A stretch of 64,000 nucleotides of DNA, from the NCBI GenBank assembly GCA_030323885.1, contig CM059186.1, positions 23,393,849-23,457,848 on the forward strand, read 5' to 3'. The stretch's first letter is position 1; each line of letters begins with the position of its first letter. This DNA comes from Branchipolynoe longqiensis (lineage: Eukaryota; Annelida; Polychaeta; Phyllodocida; Polynoidae). Under the pieces are notes generated by a model. It was not told where the DNA came from, ran no database searches, and saw nothing but the letters and a program-made list of their open reading frames with translations. Positions 56,150 to 64,000 of this stretch are shown here, piece by piece. A program made the translations under genes and the position numbers.

Positions 56150-57339
56150 TAAGGGCCTCCGGGCCGGCCGGGAGGTACCGGCTTACTGAAAATCCGCCGA
56201 GGTGGCGGACGTGCGCGCTTTGCCATGCACACGTCCTCACTGTGCATGGTGAGGACTTTGCGTACATTGGCGCAGTACGCGCACGTGTGGCGCTGCCTGG
56301 TGGCCCCTTGGCCGTGGACCTCCCCCGGGGTGGCTTGGGTGCACGAGGTGGGGTCCCTGTTCCATGCGTTGCAGGGTGCGCCGTGGAGGTCCCTGCTATA
56401 GGGGACCCGGGTGTCGACCTGGGTGCGGGGCTGGGGCCGGGGTCTGGCTGGGTCTGCGGGGCGGGCGGTTGTGTTGGCTGCTTGGTGGGCGGGCATGGTG
56501 AGGGATTCGACCCTCAGGAGGTTGAGGCAACCGACTCGTGCCACCCGTGGGGGAGCCTCCCGTCCGCTATCCAGGTAAATACCGTCTCGGAATAACGGCG
56601 GACGGTCGGCCACGGGTAGACGAGGTTGTCCCTCAATACGGTGAGGTGGTGGTGGTGTAGGCCCTGGATGGAGTGGGTGGGGAAGTTTGGGTGGTCGATC
56701 AGGGTGAGGAGGGCGAGGCTATACTCGTCCTTACTCGCCTCGCCCCTCTTCACCGGCTTCCTCTCGGGCCCCCTCTCCACCAGGTCTGAGGGGAAGATAT
56801 AGTCAGACGGTGGTATACCTTGCCGCCTCACGGAGTGCCGCGCCTCGGCGGAGGCCAAGATCTCGCGGACTGCGTCGGCTGTGGATGCTGGGGTGTGCTC
56901 GATCGGCTCCTCGAAGTATGCAGGCGGGGGCGGCGAGGTGGCCATACCGCTCGTATTGATGGTGTACTGCCCCGTCCCGAGTCGCTTGAGGTGGCGGCGG
57001 GGGCCGGGTCCCGCCCGGGGTGCGCGCCCGAGGTGCCGGGGCGGGCGCTGCGGTGTAGGCGGCCTGGTGCCTCGGTGCAGGTGAAGGCGTCTCCGGCGGG
57101 GCTCGGTATCCCCCCGACTCCAGGGCGTCCATGCAGGCGGTAGTCTGGCGCTGGAGGGTCTCGAGGCGCTGGAGGGCCTCGAGGATCGCCGTCGTGTCGG
57201 CGCCCGAGGTGCGTGCCGAGGGAGACGCCGGGGCCGAAGAGGGTGAGGCGCCCCGCGGCGAGCCCGGGGAGGGTCCCGGCGTGCCCAGGGCGGTTGCCCA
57301 GGAGCCCTTGCGGCCCTTCCCCTTTCCATGTCCTGGCAT
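56150..57339 (-). pseudogene. Crypton-like ORF1 with Cys/His finger, frameshifted
   Basis: Starts at ATG 57339 (MPGHGKGKGRKGSW), a basic Gly-rich start, then ILEALQRLETLQRQ, a short coiled coil. Past a frame change near 57100-57000 it reads YFEEPIEHTPASTADAVREI, then RQGIPPSDYIFPSDLVERG and VYPWPTVRRYSETVFTWIAD to a stop at 56514. In another frame CNAWNRDPTSC, HTCAYCANVRK and MHSEDVC form a Cx10C...Cx2C...Hx4C arrangement, a likely zinc-binding nucleic-acid domain. The order 'conserved helical region, YSE..F..I..GRLPHGW, CCCH' recurs, as I remember it, in tyrosine-recombinase elements of marine invertebrates. Function unknown, perhaps DNA or RNA binding. At least two frame breaks. Confidence 0.62.
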
Positions 57340-57466
57340 GCTTGGAGCGGCCTGAGGAGTTGCAGCGGTCCGAGGTGGAGTCGGCGTGGTGAAGAGCCAA
57401 AGAAGGAAAATGGCAGAGCGGCTAGGAGGCTGGAGGGCGAGTGACTGAGGGAGGCCGGCGGGCGGC

Positions 57467-57474
57467 CTTATAAG
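57467..57474 (-). promoter_or_regulatory. TATA box of the Crypton-like element
   Basis: CTTATAAG within the symmetrical CCTTATAAGG, about 130 bases before the ORF1 ATG on the minus strand. Also kept in the deleted copy. Confidence 0.55.
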
Positions 57475-57726
57475 GGAGGGCCGGAGGGCGATGGCAGGTG
57501 AGGTGTGAAAGCAGCAGGGCCGGGGGAGGGCGAGGGAGAGGTGAGGAGCGGGCGTCGGGGGAGGCGTGAATGCTGCGCGACAGCCCGGGGCGGGGGAGGG
57601 TCTCTTCCTCTCCACGCATCAAACGCAATGCTCGCATTACGACCGATTTGACTCGACCAGGAATCGAGCTCCCAATCTTCCGCACGGGAGGCTTGCGTTG
57701 TACTGATTCGGCTGCCGCGTCCGGTG

Positions 57727-58426
57727 GGTCAGTGGCGTAGCTAGGGGGAGTGTGTGTTTGGGGAGGGGGGGGGGGCCTACCTCTCCACCTGAGCACATTC
57801 TTCAAACGTGCTGCGTTTTCAACAACAAAAATTAACTCTTTATTTCCACTGTGCAATAATATAAAGGTTATTTCTAATCCAAAACTATTACTAAGACAAA
57901 ATGCAAAAGGCTCGAATCAAATTGGACTCGTGCTTCCCATCAGTGAAAACAAAGTTTTAACACACTTATCTGTTATGGGAAGGGTAAATAGGTTCATCAC
58001 ACACACACAAATAATAACAAGCATGTACTTCCTTGTGCGTTGATGTTAAATACAAGATAAAAGGTCAAATGAATTAAAAATTATTGGATACGCGTTATGT
58101 GCTCTCCACCTCAAACTTTAGAAACTGGCTGCACCTCAGGTGTTGGGTGGTGGTGGAGGAAGGAGGAGGGGAGCGGGTCACGTTTCATGCTTGTAACAAA
58201 CACACAAAACTGCTTAACTTGACTGTGAGAACCAGCCAATAACTGGATAGGAAGTAAGAACCAAGATCCATACATTCATCGCAAATGGCTCAGTAGCTAA
58301 GCTCTAATGCCATGAAGATTATGTTGTCCTGATCCTCTCAGACCACTAAAGCGCTTTAATTTGAGACATGGGAGCCCTGGTGTACCCATTATTTCACCAC
58401 CTTCATCTAATTTAAATCGGAGATGG
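57727..58426. other. No gene recognised
   Basis: G run near 57760-57774, otherwise plain. No supported feature. Confidence 0.5.
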
Positions 58427-58570
58427 TGGCTGAATCGCTAAGAGCACTGACTAGCTTCCAATGCACGAGCTTCAAACTCTGATCGAGTCAAACAAATGAC
58501 TTACCAAATTTATACTTGTCACTACCTGGTGTAGCACCTTGCATTAATACTAATAGGATATGGCAAGGTC
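58427..58570 (+). mobile_element. SINE-A head and 5' body, diverged
   Basis: GTGGCTGAATCGCTAAGAGC, GATCGAGTCAAACAAATGAC, AATACTAATAGGATATGGCA. Confidence 0.75.
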
Positions 58571-58986
58571 TGTTTTTTTGTGGGTTTTTTATTGGTGATG
58601 GGTGTATTTATGCTGCCAATAACGGTTAAGTCTAATGACTTGTTTTCGCCGCTAGACAGTAATAGTCTTGTGGCTCCCCTTCTTGTTATCACTTTCAGTT
58701 GTTGTGTAGCTAACTACTGCATGCATTCTTTCTCTGTTTGTAAGCATTCTCCCACATCACCCAAACCTCTGTGAGCTTTTTCGTTCTACATTGGATAATT
58801 GTTTCATTCCCAATAGTTAATTTCTCTGAATGTCTTCACCTTGCTGTGTTGGTGGTCATTAGGTTTTGATTTGAAGTTTAAAGTTTACTTTTTGTATGTA
58901 AAACTTTGCTTGAATAATCGGTGTATTTTCTATTTATTTATCTATCTTTCTTTTTCTTTTGTAATTCATTTTATATGTTGTTGTCA
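58571..58986. other. Probable 3'UTR of the following LINE, otherwise nothing
   Basis: T-rich on the plus strand. It lies directly 3' of the minus-strand LINE stop codon. End not definable. Confidence 0.35.
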
Positions 58987-60285
58987 TTAGTCTAACAGTG
59001 CATTTGGCTCTCTTTTGATTAATGTTTTATATGTTTCTATTATCTCTGTACTTTTTTCTTCTACTCCCAGTGTATTCCATTCCCTTGCCTTCATGTACAC
59101 GGTACTCCTCTCATATGATATGTTTTTGGCTCTGTTTCTTATCAGTCTGGGGCCATCACTACCTTTTGTTACCTTTTTTGTTATATGCACCCTCCGAGGC
59201 TTCCTTGTCTCCCTGAATGCTGCTATTTGGAGATGTGCTTTTCTCCTGTCATTTAGTGTGTTGACTCTTGCTTTCCTATGGAGATCATCAGTTGGGTGTC
59301 TATGTTCCACCTTCAGACATATCTTAAGTGCTCTATTTTGTAGTCTTTGTAGTTTATCCAACATATTTTTGTTACCCCCCCCATATATATTACATCACCA
59401 TAGTCAAAGTATGGTAGTATCATACCTTTATAGATTTTAATAGCCATATTTGTAGTTAGGTATTTTCTGGTATTCGCTAATATCCAGATTTTGTGGTTTG
59501 CCTTCTTGATAAGTTCTTTTATGTTATCATTGTAGTTTAGTTTCCTATCAAGATTCATCCCTAGATATCTGTAGTTGGTCTGATAATCAAGAACTTCTCC
59601 TCCCAAAATTATTGGCTCCTCATTGCCATAGTTGATTTCCCCCCTGGCAAACACTAGGACCTTCGACTTCTTGTGGTTTATGGAAGTCTTGTTGGAGTTA
59701 CACCAGTTATCTAAAGATACTAGTTTCGCATTTAGCTTATCTCTGTTCTCTTTTCTGCTATTGCTTGTTGTGTATATCATGGTGTCATCAGCATATAGTT
59801 GGAATTTGATTCCCTCTGAGGACTTCTCCAGATCATTGATGTAAATGAAGTGGGCCTAATACTGAACCTTGAGGGACTCCACAGGTTACCTGTATACTTT
59901 CTGATGTTTTGCCATTTACTTTTGTTCTCTGACTTCTCTCACTGATGTAATTCTTTATCCAGTCTAGTGTTCTCCCTCTTATTCCTACTCTTTCTAGGTT
60001 TTTTATCAGTATGACATGATTCACTGTATCGAATGCCTTGCTAAAATCTTTGAATGTGGCAGTTGTCTGTTCACTTTCATTCATACCTCTCAGTATGTCA
60101 TTTGTTAGATTGGATATAGTTTTTGTTGTGGAGAATCCCTTTCTGAACCCTCCCTGTTTGTCATTTAGTTTTTTCTCACTATCTAGATGTTTCATGATGT
60201 GCTTGTACATTAATTTCTCTATCAGCTTGCCTGGCAGAGGTAGGAGTGATATGGGGCGGTAGTTGCCCATGTCCCCTTTAACTTT
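58987..60285 (-). pseudogene. Second LINE reverse transcriptase, 5'-truncated and frameshifted
   Basis: On the minus strand GNYRPISLLPLPGKLIEKLM (RT motif 1) opens the readable part. It continues with TATFKDFSKAFDTVNHVILI (motif A, Asp), CGVPQGSVLGP (motif B), then after a frame change near 59855 FIYINDLEKSSEGIKFQLYA and YADDTMIY (catalytic DD). Next come LGGEVLDYQTNYRYLGMNLD and ANTRKYLTTNMAIKIYKGMI, a second frame change at the homopolymer near 59376, and the C-terminal LDKLQRLQNRALKICLKVE to a stop at 58987. It belongs to the Jockey/CR1-like non-LTR group but is a different family from the one at 42855. The endonuclease domain is missing. Confidence 0.88.
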
Positions 60286-60302
60286 AGCTCATTATCAGAA
60301 CG

Positions 60303-60617
60303 GTTGTTGTTGTTGTTGAAGATTTATACTGCCTATCATGGATAAGCCTGAATAGGCTTGTTTTCACCATTAGACAGTTTGTCGATAGAAAGCCCGAGCC
60401 TACACTTTTACCGACCCAAGGGATTTTTAACCTCCCACACCACATAGACACGGTATGAGAGCAACTGGCCTTTGATGTCGCTGTAAGTTATACACAGCGG
60501 TGGAAATCGAAATTGGCAGAGATGGGGGCATGGGGAATCGAACCGCCGACCCTCAGATTAGGAGTCTGACCTAGAAAAAAGTCAGACACTCTAACCACTC
60601 CGCCACAGAGAACACCA
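60303..60617 (-). mobile_element. SINE-C, full length, tRNA with long variable arm
   Basis: On the minus strand GTGGCGGAGTGGTTAGAGTG (A box), then a self-complementary GTCTGAC...GTCAGAC segment, then GGTCGGCGGTTCGATTCCCC (B box). This looks like a tRNA-Ser/Leu-type head with a long variable arm. The body runs GTTATACACAGCG-complement, CAAAGGCCAGTTGCTCTCAT, CCATGATAGGCAGTATAAAT and ends in (CAA)n. A headless relative is at 52337. Confidence 0.85.
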
Positions 60618-60768
60618 CTGTTGAGTGGGATATCGAGTCATGGTGCTGACAGCTTGGTTTCCCAATGGGGAAGCACTATAATCACCATTAGCATGAACTG
60701 TGACAAGTATGTAATCCATCCTGATATGATCTTAGATCTTTTTAGGATATAAACCCCAAAACAATCTC
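60618..60768 (+). mobile_element. SINE-A 3' part, diverged
   Basis: GAGTGGGATATCGAGTCATG to TTTTTAGGATATAAACCCCA. Confidence 0.8.
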
Positions 60769-60845
60769 AATAAATCAATGTAGAAATTCAAGTATAATAT
60801 TAGCAAGCCTTCATGTTTAATCAATATCATGTCATCCTACCATGG

Positions 60846-61215
60846 GGACCAGGCGGGATGGCCGAATGAGTTGAGCGTCCGTCTCCCATTTTAGTAGATC
60901 GTGGAATTCGAACCCATGGTTTCGAACCATCGTCGAATCAAACCAATGACTTCAAAATTTATACTTGTCACTTCCTAGCCAGGCGCTTGGCATTATTAGG
61001 ATAGGGCAAGGTCTGGTTTGGCTCTGCATCAGGATAATGTGACTGAGTGGGATATCAGGTCATGGTGCTGGCGTCCTGGTCTCCCAGTGGGGCAGCACTG
61101 TGTAGTCACCATGAGTGTGCACTGTCACAAGTCAGTACCCATTCTGATATGACTAGATGTTTCCAGGACGTAAAACTCCAACAACCAAGCAACCAACCAA
61201 CCAACCAACCAATGG
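60846..61215 (+). mobile_element. SINE-A, complete, first head type
   Basis: The best-preserved type-1 copy: GGCGGGATGGCCGAATGAGT, TGAGCGTCCGTCTCC, the whole body, CCAGGACGTAAAACTCCAAC and an (ACCA)n tail at 61186-61213. Confidence 0.93.
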
Positions 61216-61240
61216 GAAACCGACACTAAAACGAGTTGTT

Positions 61241-61477
61241 TTCTGTTCCAACCAGTGGTCCACAACTTATTCATCAAAGGCTTTGGTATCTGCTGTCCTG
61301 TCTGTCGGAAAGTGCATATTAAAAGACCGCTTGCTGCTTATCGGAAAGAGTAGCCTATGTGGCGGCACTGGGTTTCCTTCAAAGAAATATGTCAGAATGA
61401 TCATATGTTTGACGTCCAATTGCCAATGATAAAAATCAATGTGCTCTAGAGGCATCATTAAATAAAACAAACTTTCT
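61241..61477 (+). mobile_element. SINE-B, 5'-truncated, with 11-bp target duplication
   Basis: TTCTGTTCCAACCAGTGGTC to AAATAAAACAAACTTTC. AACGAGTTGTT occurs at 61230-61240 and 61478-61488. Confidence 0.92.
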
Positions 61478-61544
61478 AACGAGTTGTTCACTCCACACAA
61501 TGGTTCTGCTCCTTGTTGCTGTACCCTTGTCATCCTTGAGAATT

Positions 61545-61854
61545 TGGTTGATTGGTTTGGGAGTTTTACGTCCTGGCAACATCTAAGGTCATCTCAGGAC
61601 GGTTACCGACTTGTGACAGTGTGCACTCATGCTGACTTTATAGTGCTGCCCCATTGGGAAATCAGGCTGCTAGCACCATGACCCAATATCCCACTCAGTC
61701 ACATTATCCTGACACTGAGATAACCCATTAATGCCAAGTGCCAGGCTAGGAAGCGAGAAGTATCAATTGATTGGTTTGACTTGACCGGGAACTGAACTCC
61801 CAATCTCCCGCACGCGAGGCTGGCGCTCTACCGATTTGGCCACCGCATCCGATT
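61545..61854 (-). mobile_element. SINE-A, second head type
   Basis: TGGTTTGGGAGTTTTACGTC to TTGGCCACCGCATCCG. Full length with a small deletion near 61720. Confidence 0.9.
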
Positions 61855-62028
61855 TCAGAATTTGTGACTGCCTTGCAATGTAGTCAGTCCCCTTTGTGGA
61901 ATTGAATCTATTAAGAACAAAAAATATTCTCCAGGATAAAATATTGACAGAAAAATAGCCCCACACAAAAATACAACAACAAACACCTGGCCCTTTGTTA
62001 CCTCTATGACGCAAAGTCGCTATCTCAT

Positions 62029-62503
62029 TTAAGTTGCATAGTCAGATGAAGCATCAACTTTTCAAAAGCAAGACAACTATCTACATATGATTCTACATAT
62101 CTAACTTAGATACTGATGCACTTACCAATCATTTTCTGCCACACAGGAGGGAATACTGAGTCAATTTAATACAACCTGTTACTGCAGAATGGTGTTAGAG
62201 TTTTAGCATCCTTTCCTAAATTAATTAGGCATGTTTGCACTTCAAAGCCAGGTTTCACTTCCTAGCCAGGCGCTCGGCATTATTAGGAGAGGGCAAGGAG
62301 CAGTGGGGAAGACCAATCGTCCACGATTGAAATTTGCCCTGCTTAAACAACTAATGTACCAAAAACAACAACAAAATCTCCAAAGGTGGCCATTTAAAAT
62401 GAAAGTTACTTCAAACTAAAGTAAGGTAGATTAGAGAAGTCAATTTAATATCTTTATCTTAGAAAAATTACAAACTCAAAACCATCGGACTATGCAACTT
62501 TAA
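62029..62503 (+). mobile_element. MITE-1 copy containing a SINE-A variant fragment
   Basis: TTAAGTTGCATAGTCAGATG to ATCGGACTATGCAACTTTAA. At about 62247-62375 it is interrupted by SINE-A sequence (TTCCTAGCCAGGCGCTCGGC then the alternative end GACCAATCGTCCACGATTGA ... CTGCTTAAACAACTAATGTA). Confidence 0.85.
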
Positions 62504-62828
62504 GGATACTGTACTGGCCCCTATATAAGCAATGGAGGTGGGTGGGCGTGTGTGTGTGCGCGTGTGTGTGTACATATTACATATACACATATATATACGT
62601 GTCACCATAATCCTACTATTTTGGTGTAGATGGCAGTTACTACTACCTGGTAGACAGCCTGAGAAGCCGCCATTTTCTTGTGCTTGTAAGCTACCTAGTG
62701 TGGAGGATTTAATATAATCAGGTATCGGATCAGGTTACTTATATTGCCCGCCCCCAACACACACATACACCTTCCATGATCAACAAAACCTCTAATATAA
62801 ACTCACCTAATCACCAACACCACTACCC

Positions 62829-63316
62829 GGTGTTGCAGTTTCCATGGCACACCAGTTTGCAAGGGACACATACACTCAAATGCATTGTCAATGGCCGTGA
62901 GCAAATCTTCATACAGAAAAAGTCAAATATCTCTCAAATTACACCACCTAGAACCAACTCACTTGGAACACATATAGAAAACATATTCAATGAATAGATT
63001 ATATTAAATTGATAAGGGTAGGGTTCTGGATTTCTATTAATTTTGAATTAAACTAATGTTTTGCACTGCGCGTACCGTCAAACTCAAGGCATTGTCAATG
63101 GTCGTGAGCAATCTTCATACAGAAAATATGAAAAAGTGAAATATCTCTAAAACCACACCACCTAGAAACACATCGCTTGGTACACATATAGAAAACATGT
63201 TTACCAAAAAGATTAAATTAAATTTATAAGGTTAGTGACGATGCTGTTCGATTTTGATGCATGCGCAGAAGCGATGTGTCCCTCGCAAACTGGTGTGCCG
63301 CGGAAACTGCAACACC
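62829..63316. mobile_element. TIR element, about 490 bp, with duplicated core
   Basis: Inverted ends of about 43 bases (GGTGTTGCAGTTTCCATGGC, then ACACCAGTTTGCAAGGGACA; two differences). Two direct core repeats at about 62882-63020 and 63088-63240 share TCAATGG(C/T)CGTGAGCAA, CTTCATACAGAAAA, ACACCACCTAGAA and CACATATAGAAAACAT. Non-coding. Confidence 0.85.
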
Positions 63317-63452
63317 TGCGTGTGTTTTTTTCCCATCCCACCCTATTATTTTACATTTAGACACAAAAAAACACATAGAAGAAACACTTTGATTTGTCTT
63401 CCGTCATGTTGTTATCTTTGTTTTGCGTTTATTATCGATGATATGCCACATA

Positions 63453-63771
63453 CAGTAAAACCTCTCTAAATCGACCGACCATGGTCCATTTAGGGAGATG
63501 ATCGGTTTAGATAGTTAGAATATCCTTTCAATGGTATTGTTGGGACCCAAATAAAGCGATCGATGTAGGGGAGCAGTCGATCTGTGGAGTGGTTTGCATA
63601 GAGAGGCTTTACTGTACAGTAAACACCTCGCTAAATCGACCGACCATGGGGCCGAGTTGTTTTATATTGTTACAATGGTATTACATGGGCGATCGCTTGG
63701 GACCCAAATACAGCAACGGATATAGGGGAGTGGTTGATCTGTGGAGGTGGTCGGTTAGAGACGTTTTACTG
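63453..63771 (+). mobile_element. Two pogo/Tigger-like MITEs sharing one TA
   Basis: 63453-63614 and 63617-63771 each have CAGTAAA-type starts and TTTACTG ends. They are separated only by TA 63615-63616. The second copy is more diverged (CAGTAAACACCTCGCTAAAT). Confidence 0.88.
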
Positions 63772-64000
63772 TACTGGGTTAATTTCGCGTCATGATGGCT
63801 GGTTGCTATGAAGCTTCTCCTGTCGTAATAATCCACACGCGCCTTTTGTTCCGGAAGCGTCGCTCATTTTGGCGCATGCGCAAAGTAATAGGATTTAATA
63901 CTGAAGCGGATTAGTAATCTAATTCCTCCCGATCTGAGTCATTTATTTTGTTCCAGAGCTGGTACTCTATAGATATCAGTCTTTTATATTAATATAGTTG
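63772..64000. other. No gene recognised
   Basis: Contains GGCGCATGCGC (63871-63881). Nothing further. Confidence 0.5.

Larger units (their letters stand above)
54414..57644 (-). mobile_element. Crypton-like tyrosine-recombinase DNA element, about 3.2 kb
   Basis: A very GC-rich element with no inverted repeats and no reverse transcriptase. On the minus strand it carries ORF1 (Cys/His finger) and a tyrosine recombinase, with TATA before and AATAAA after them. It is delimited by GAT at 54414-54416 (junction with the deleted derivative) and GAT at 57645-57647 (junction with SINE-A). Cryptons are the known class of eukaryotic DNA transposons with only a tyrosine recombinase, which integrates a circular DNA. 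Against a DIRS or Ngaro identity, I see no RT or RNase H anywhere in it. Confidence 0.82.
53272..57726 (-). mobile_element. SINE-A copy split by SINE-B and by a tandem Crypton-like pair
   Basis: SINE-A pieces: 53272-53361 (GGTTGTTGGAATTTCAAGTC ... CATGGTGACTTT), 53680-53837 (ATAATGCTGTCCCACTGGGA ... TAAGTCATTG) and 57648-57726 (TTGACTCGACCAGGAATCGA ... GCCGCGTCCGGTGG). Joined, they form one continuous full-length element with the second head type. This is the receiving site for two later invasions. Confidence 0.9.

Noticed and set aside
59015..59440. 141-residue hydrophobic plus-strand frame resembling a membrane protein
   Set aside because: Antisense to the LINE reverse transcriptase C-terminal region.
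60530..60617. Possible genuine tRNA-Ser/Leu gene
   Set aside because: It has a long variable arm and B box, but is fused to the SINE-C body and (CAA)n tail, so it is a SINE head.

Overview
Eukaryotic, intron-bearing, repeat-saturated DNA, most likely from a lophotrochozoan and probably a mollusc. The grounds are splice-bounded kinase exons, dozens of tRNA-derived SINE copies, a SINE whose 3' end resembles tails I recall from mollusc genomes, a DIRS-type retrotransposon, a Crypton-like tyrosine-recombinase element, and very many TA/TG microsatellites. The host sequence is AT-rich. There is no bacterial gene organisation, operon or CRISPR array. One 499-base assembly gap lies at 10062-10560.

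Only two host genes can be supported. (1) At 326-4679 (+) three exons encode the C-lobe and tail of a receptor-tyrosine-kinase-like protein. It looks like a pseudokinase, because the conserved Asp of subdomain IX is Val and the visible activation segment has no tyrosine; the 5' part lies outside the window. (2) At 46500-47264 (+) is an intronless RBM24/RBM38 (sup-12)-type RRM protein, with a CCAAT box, a TATA box and a tandemly duplicated coding-end/3'UTR block.

Everything else recognisable is mobile DNA. SINE-A (tRNA head plus about 300 bp body) occurs in about 30 full or partial copies on both strands. SINE-B and a tRNA-Ser/Leu-like SINE-C are rarer. A TTAA-flanked MITE of about 355 bp (MITE-1) has ten copies plus one inverted half copy. 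A TA-flanked pogo/Tigger-like MITE of about 180 bp has four copies. Several single-copy TIR or foldback elements, two 5'-truncated and frameshifted LINE reverse transcriptases (42855-43831 and 58987-60285) and many minisatellites fill the rest.

Two tyrosine-recombinase mobile elements stand out. A complete-length but decayed DIRS element (13736-18914, coded on the minus strand: Gag, RT/RNase H, recombinase) has matching 47-bp inverted termini. It abuts an approximately 800-bp palindrome built from its own terminal sequence. At 53838-57647 a very GC-rich Crypton-like element (ORF1 with a Cys/His finger, then a recombinase with R..HxxR..W..Y) lies head-to-tail with its own internally deleted derivative. 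All three junctions (outer left, internal, outer right) carry the same trinucleotide GAT, as expected if circles were integrated site-specifically one after the other. The pair sits inside a SINE-A copy that had also received a SINE-B with a 12-bp target duplication, so the order of three invasions can be read from the sequence.

Caveats: family assignments rest on motif reading, not database search. Boundaries of diverged repeats are good to about 10-20 bases. The species is not identified.
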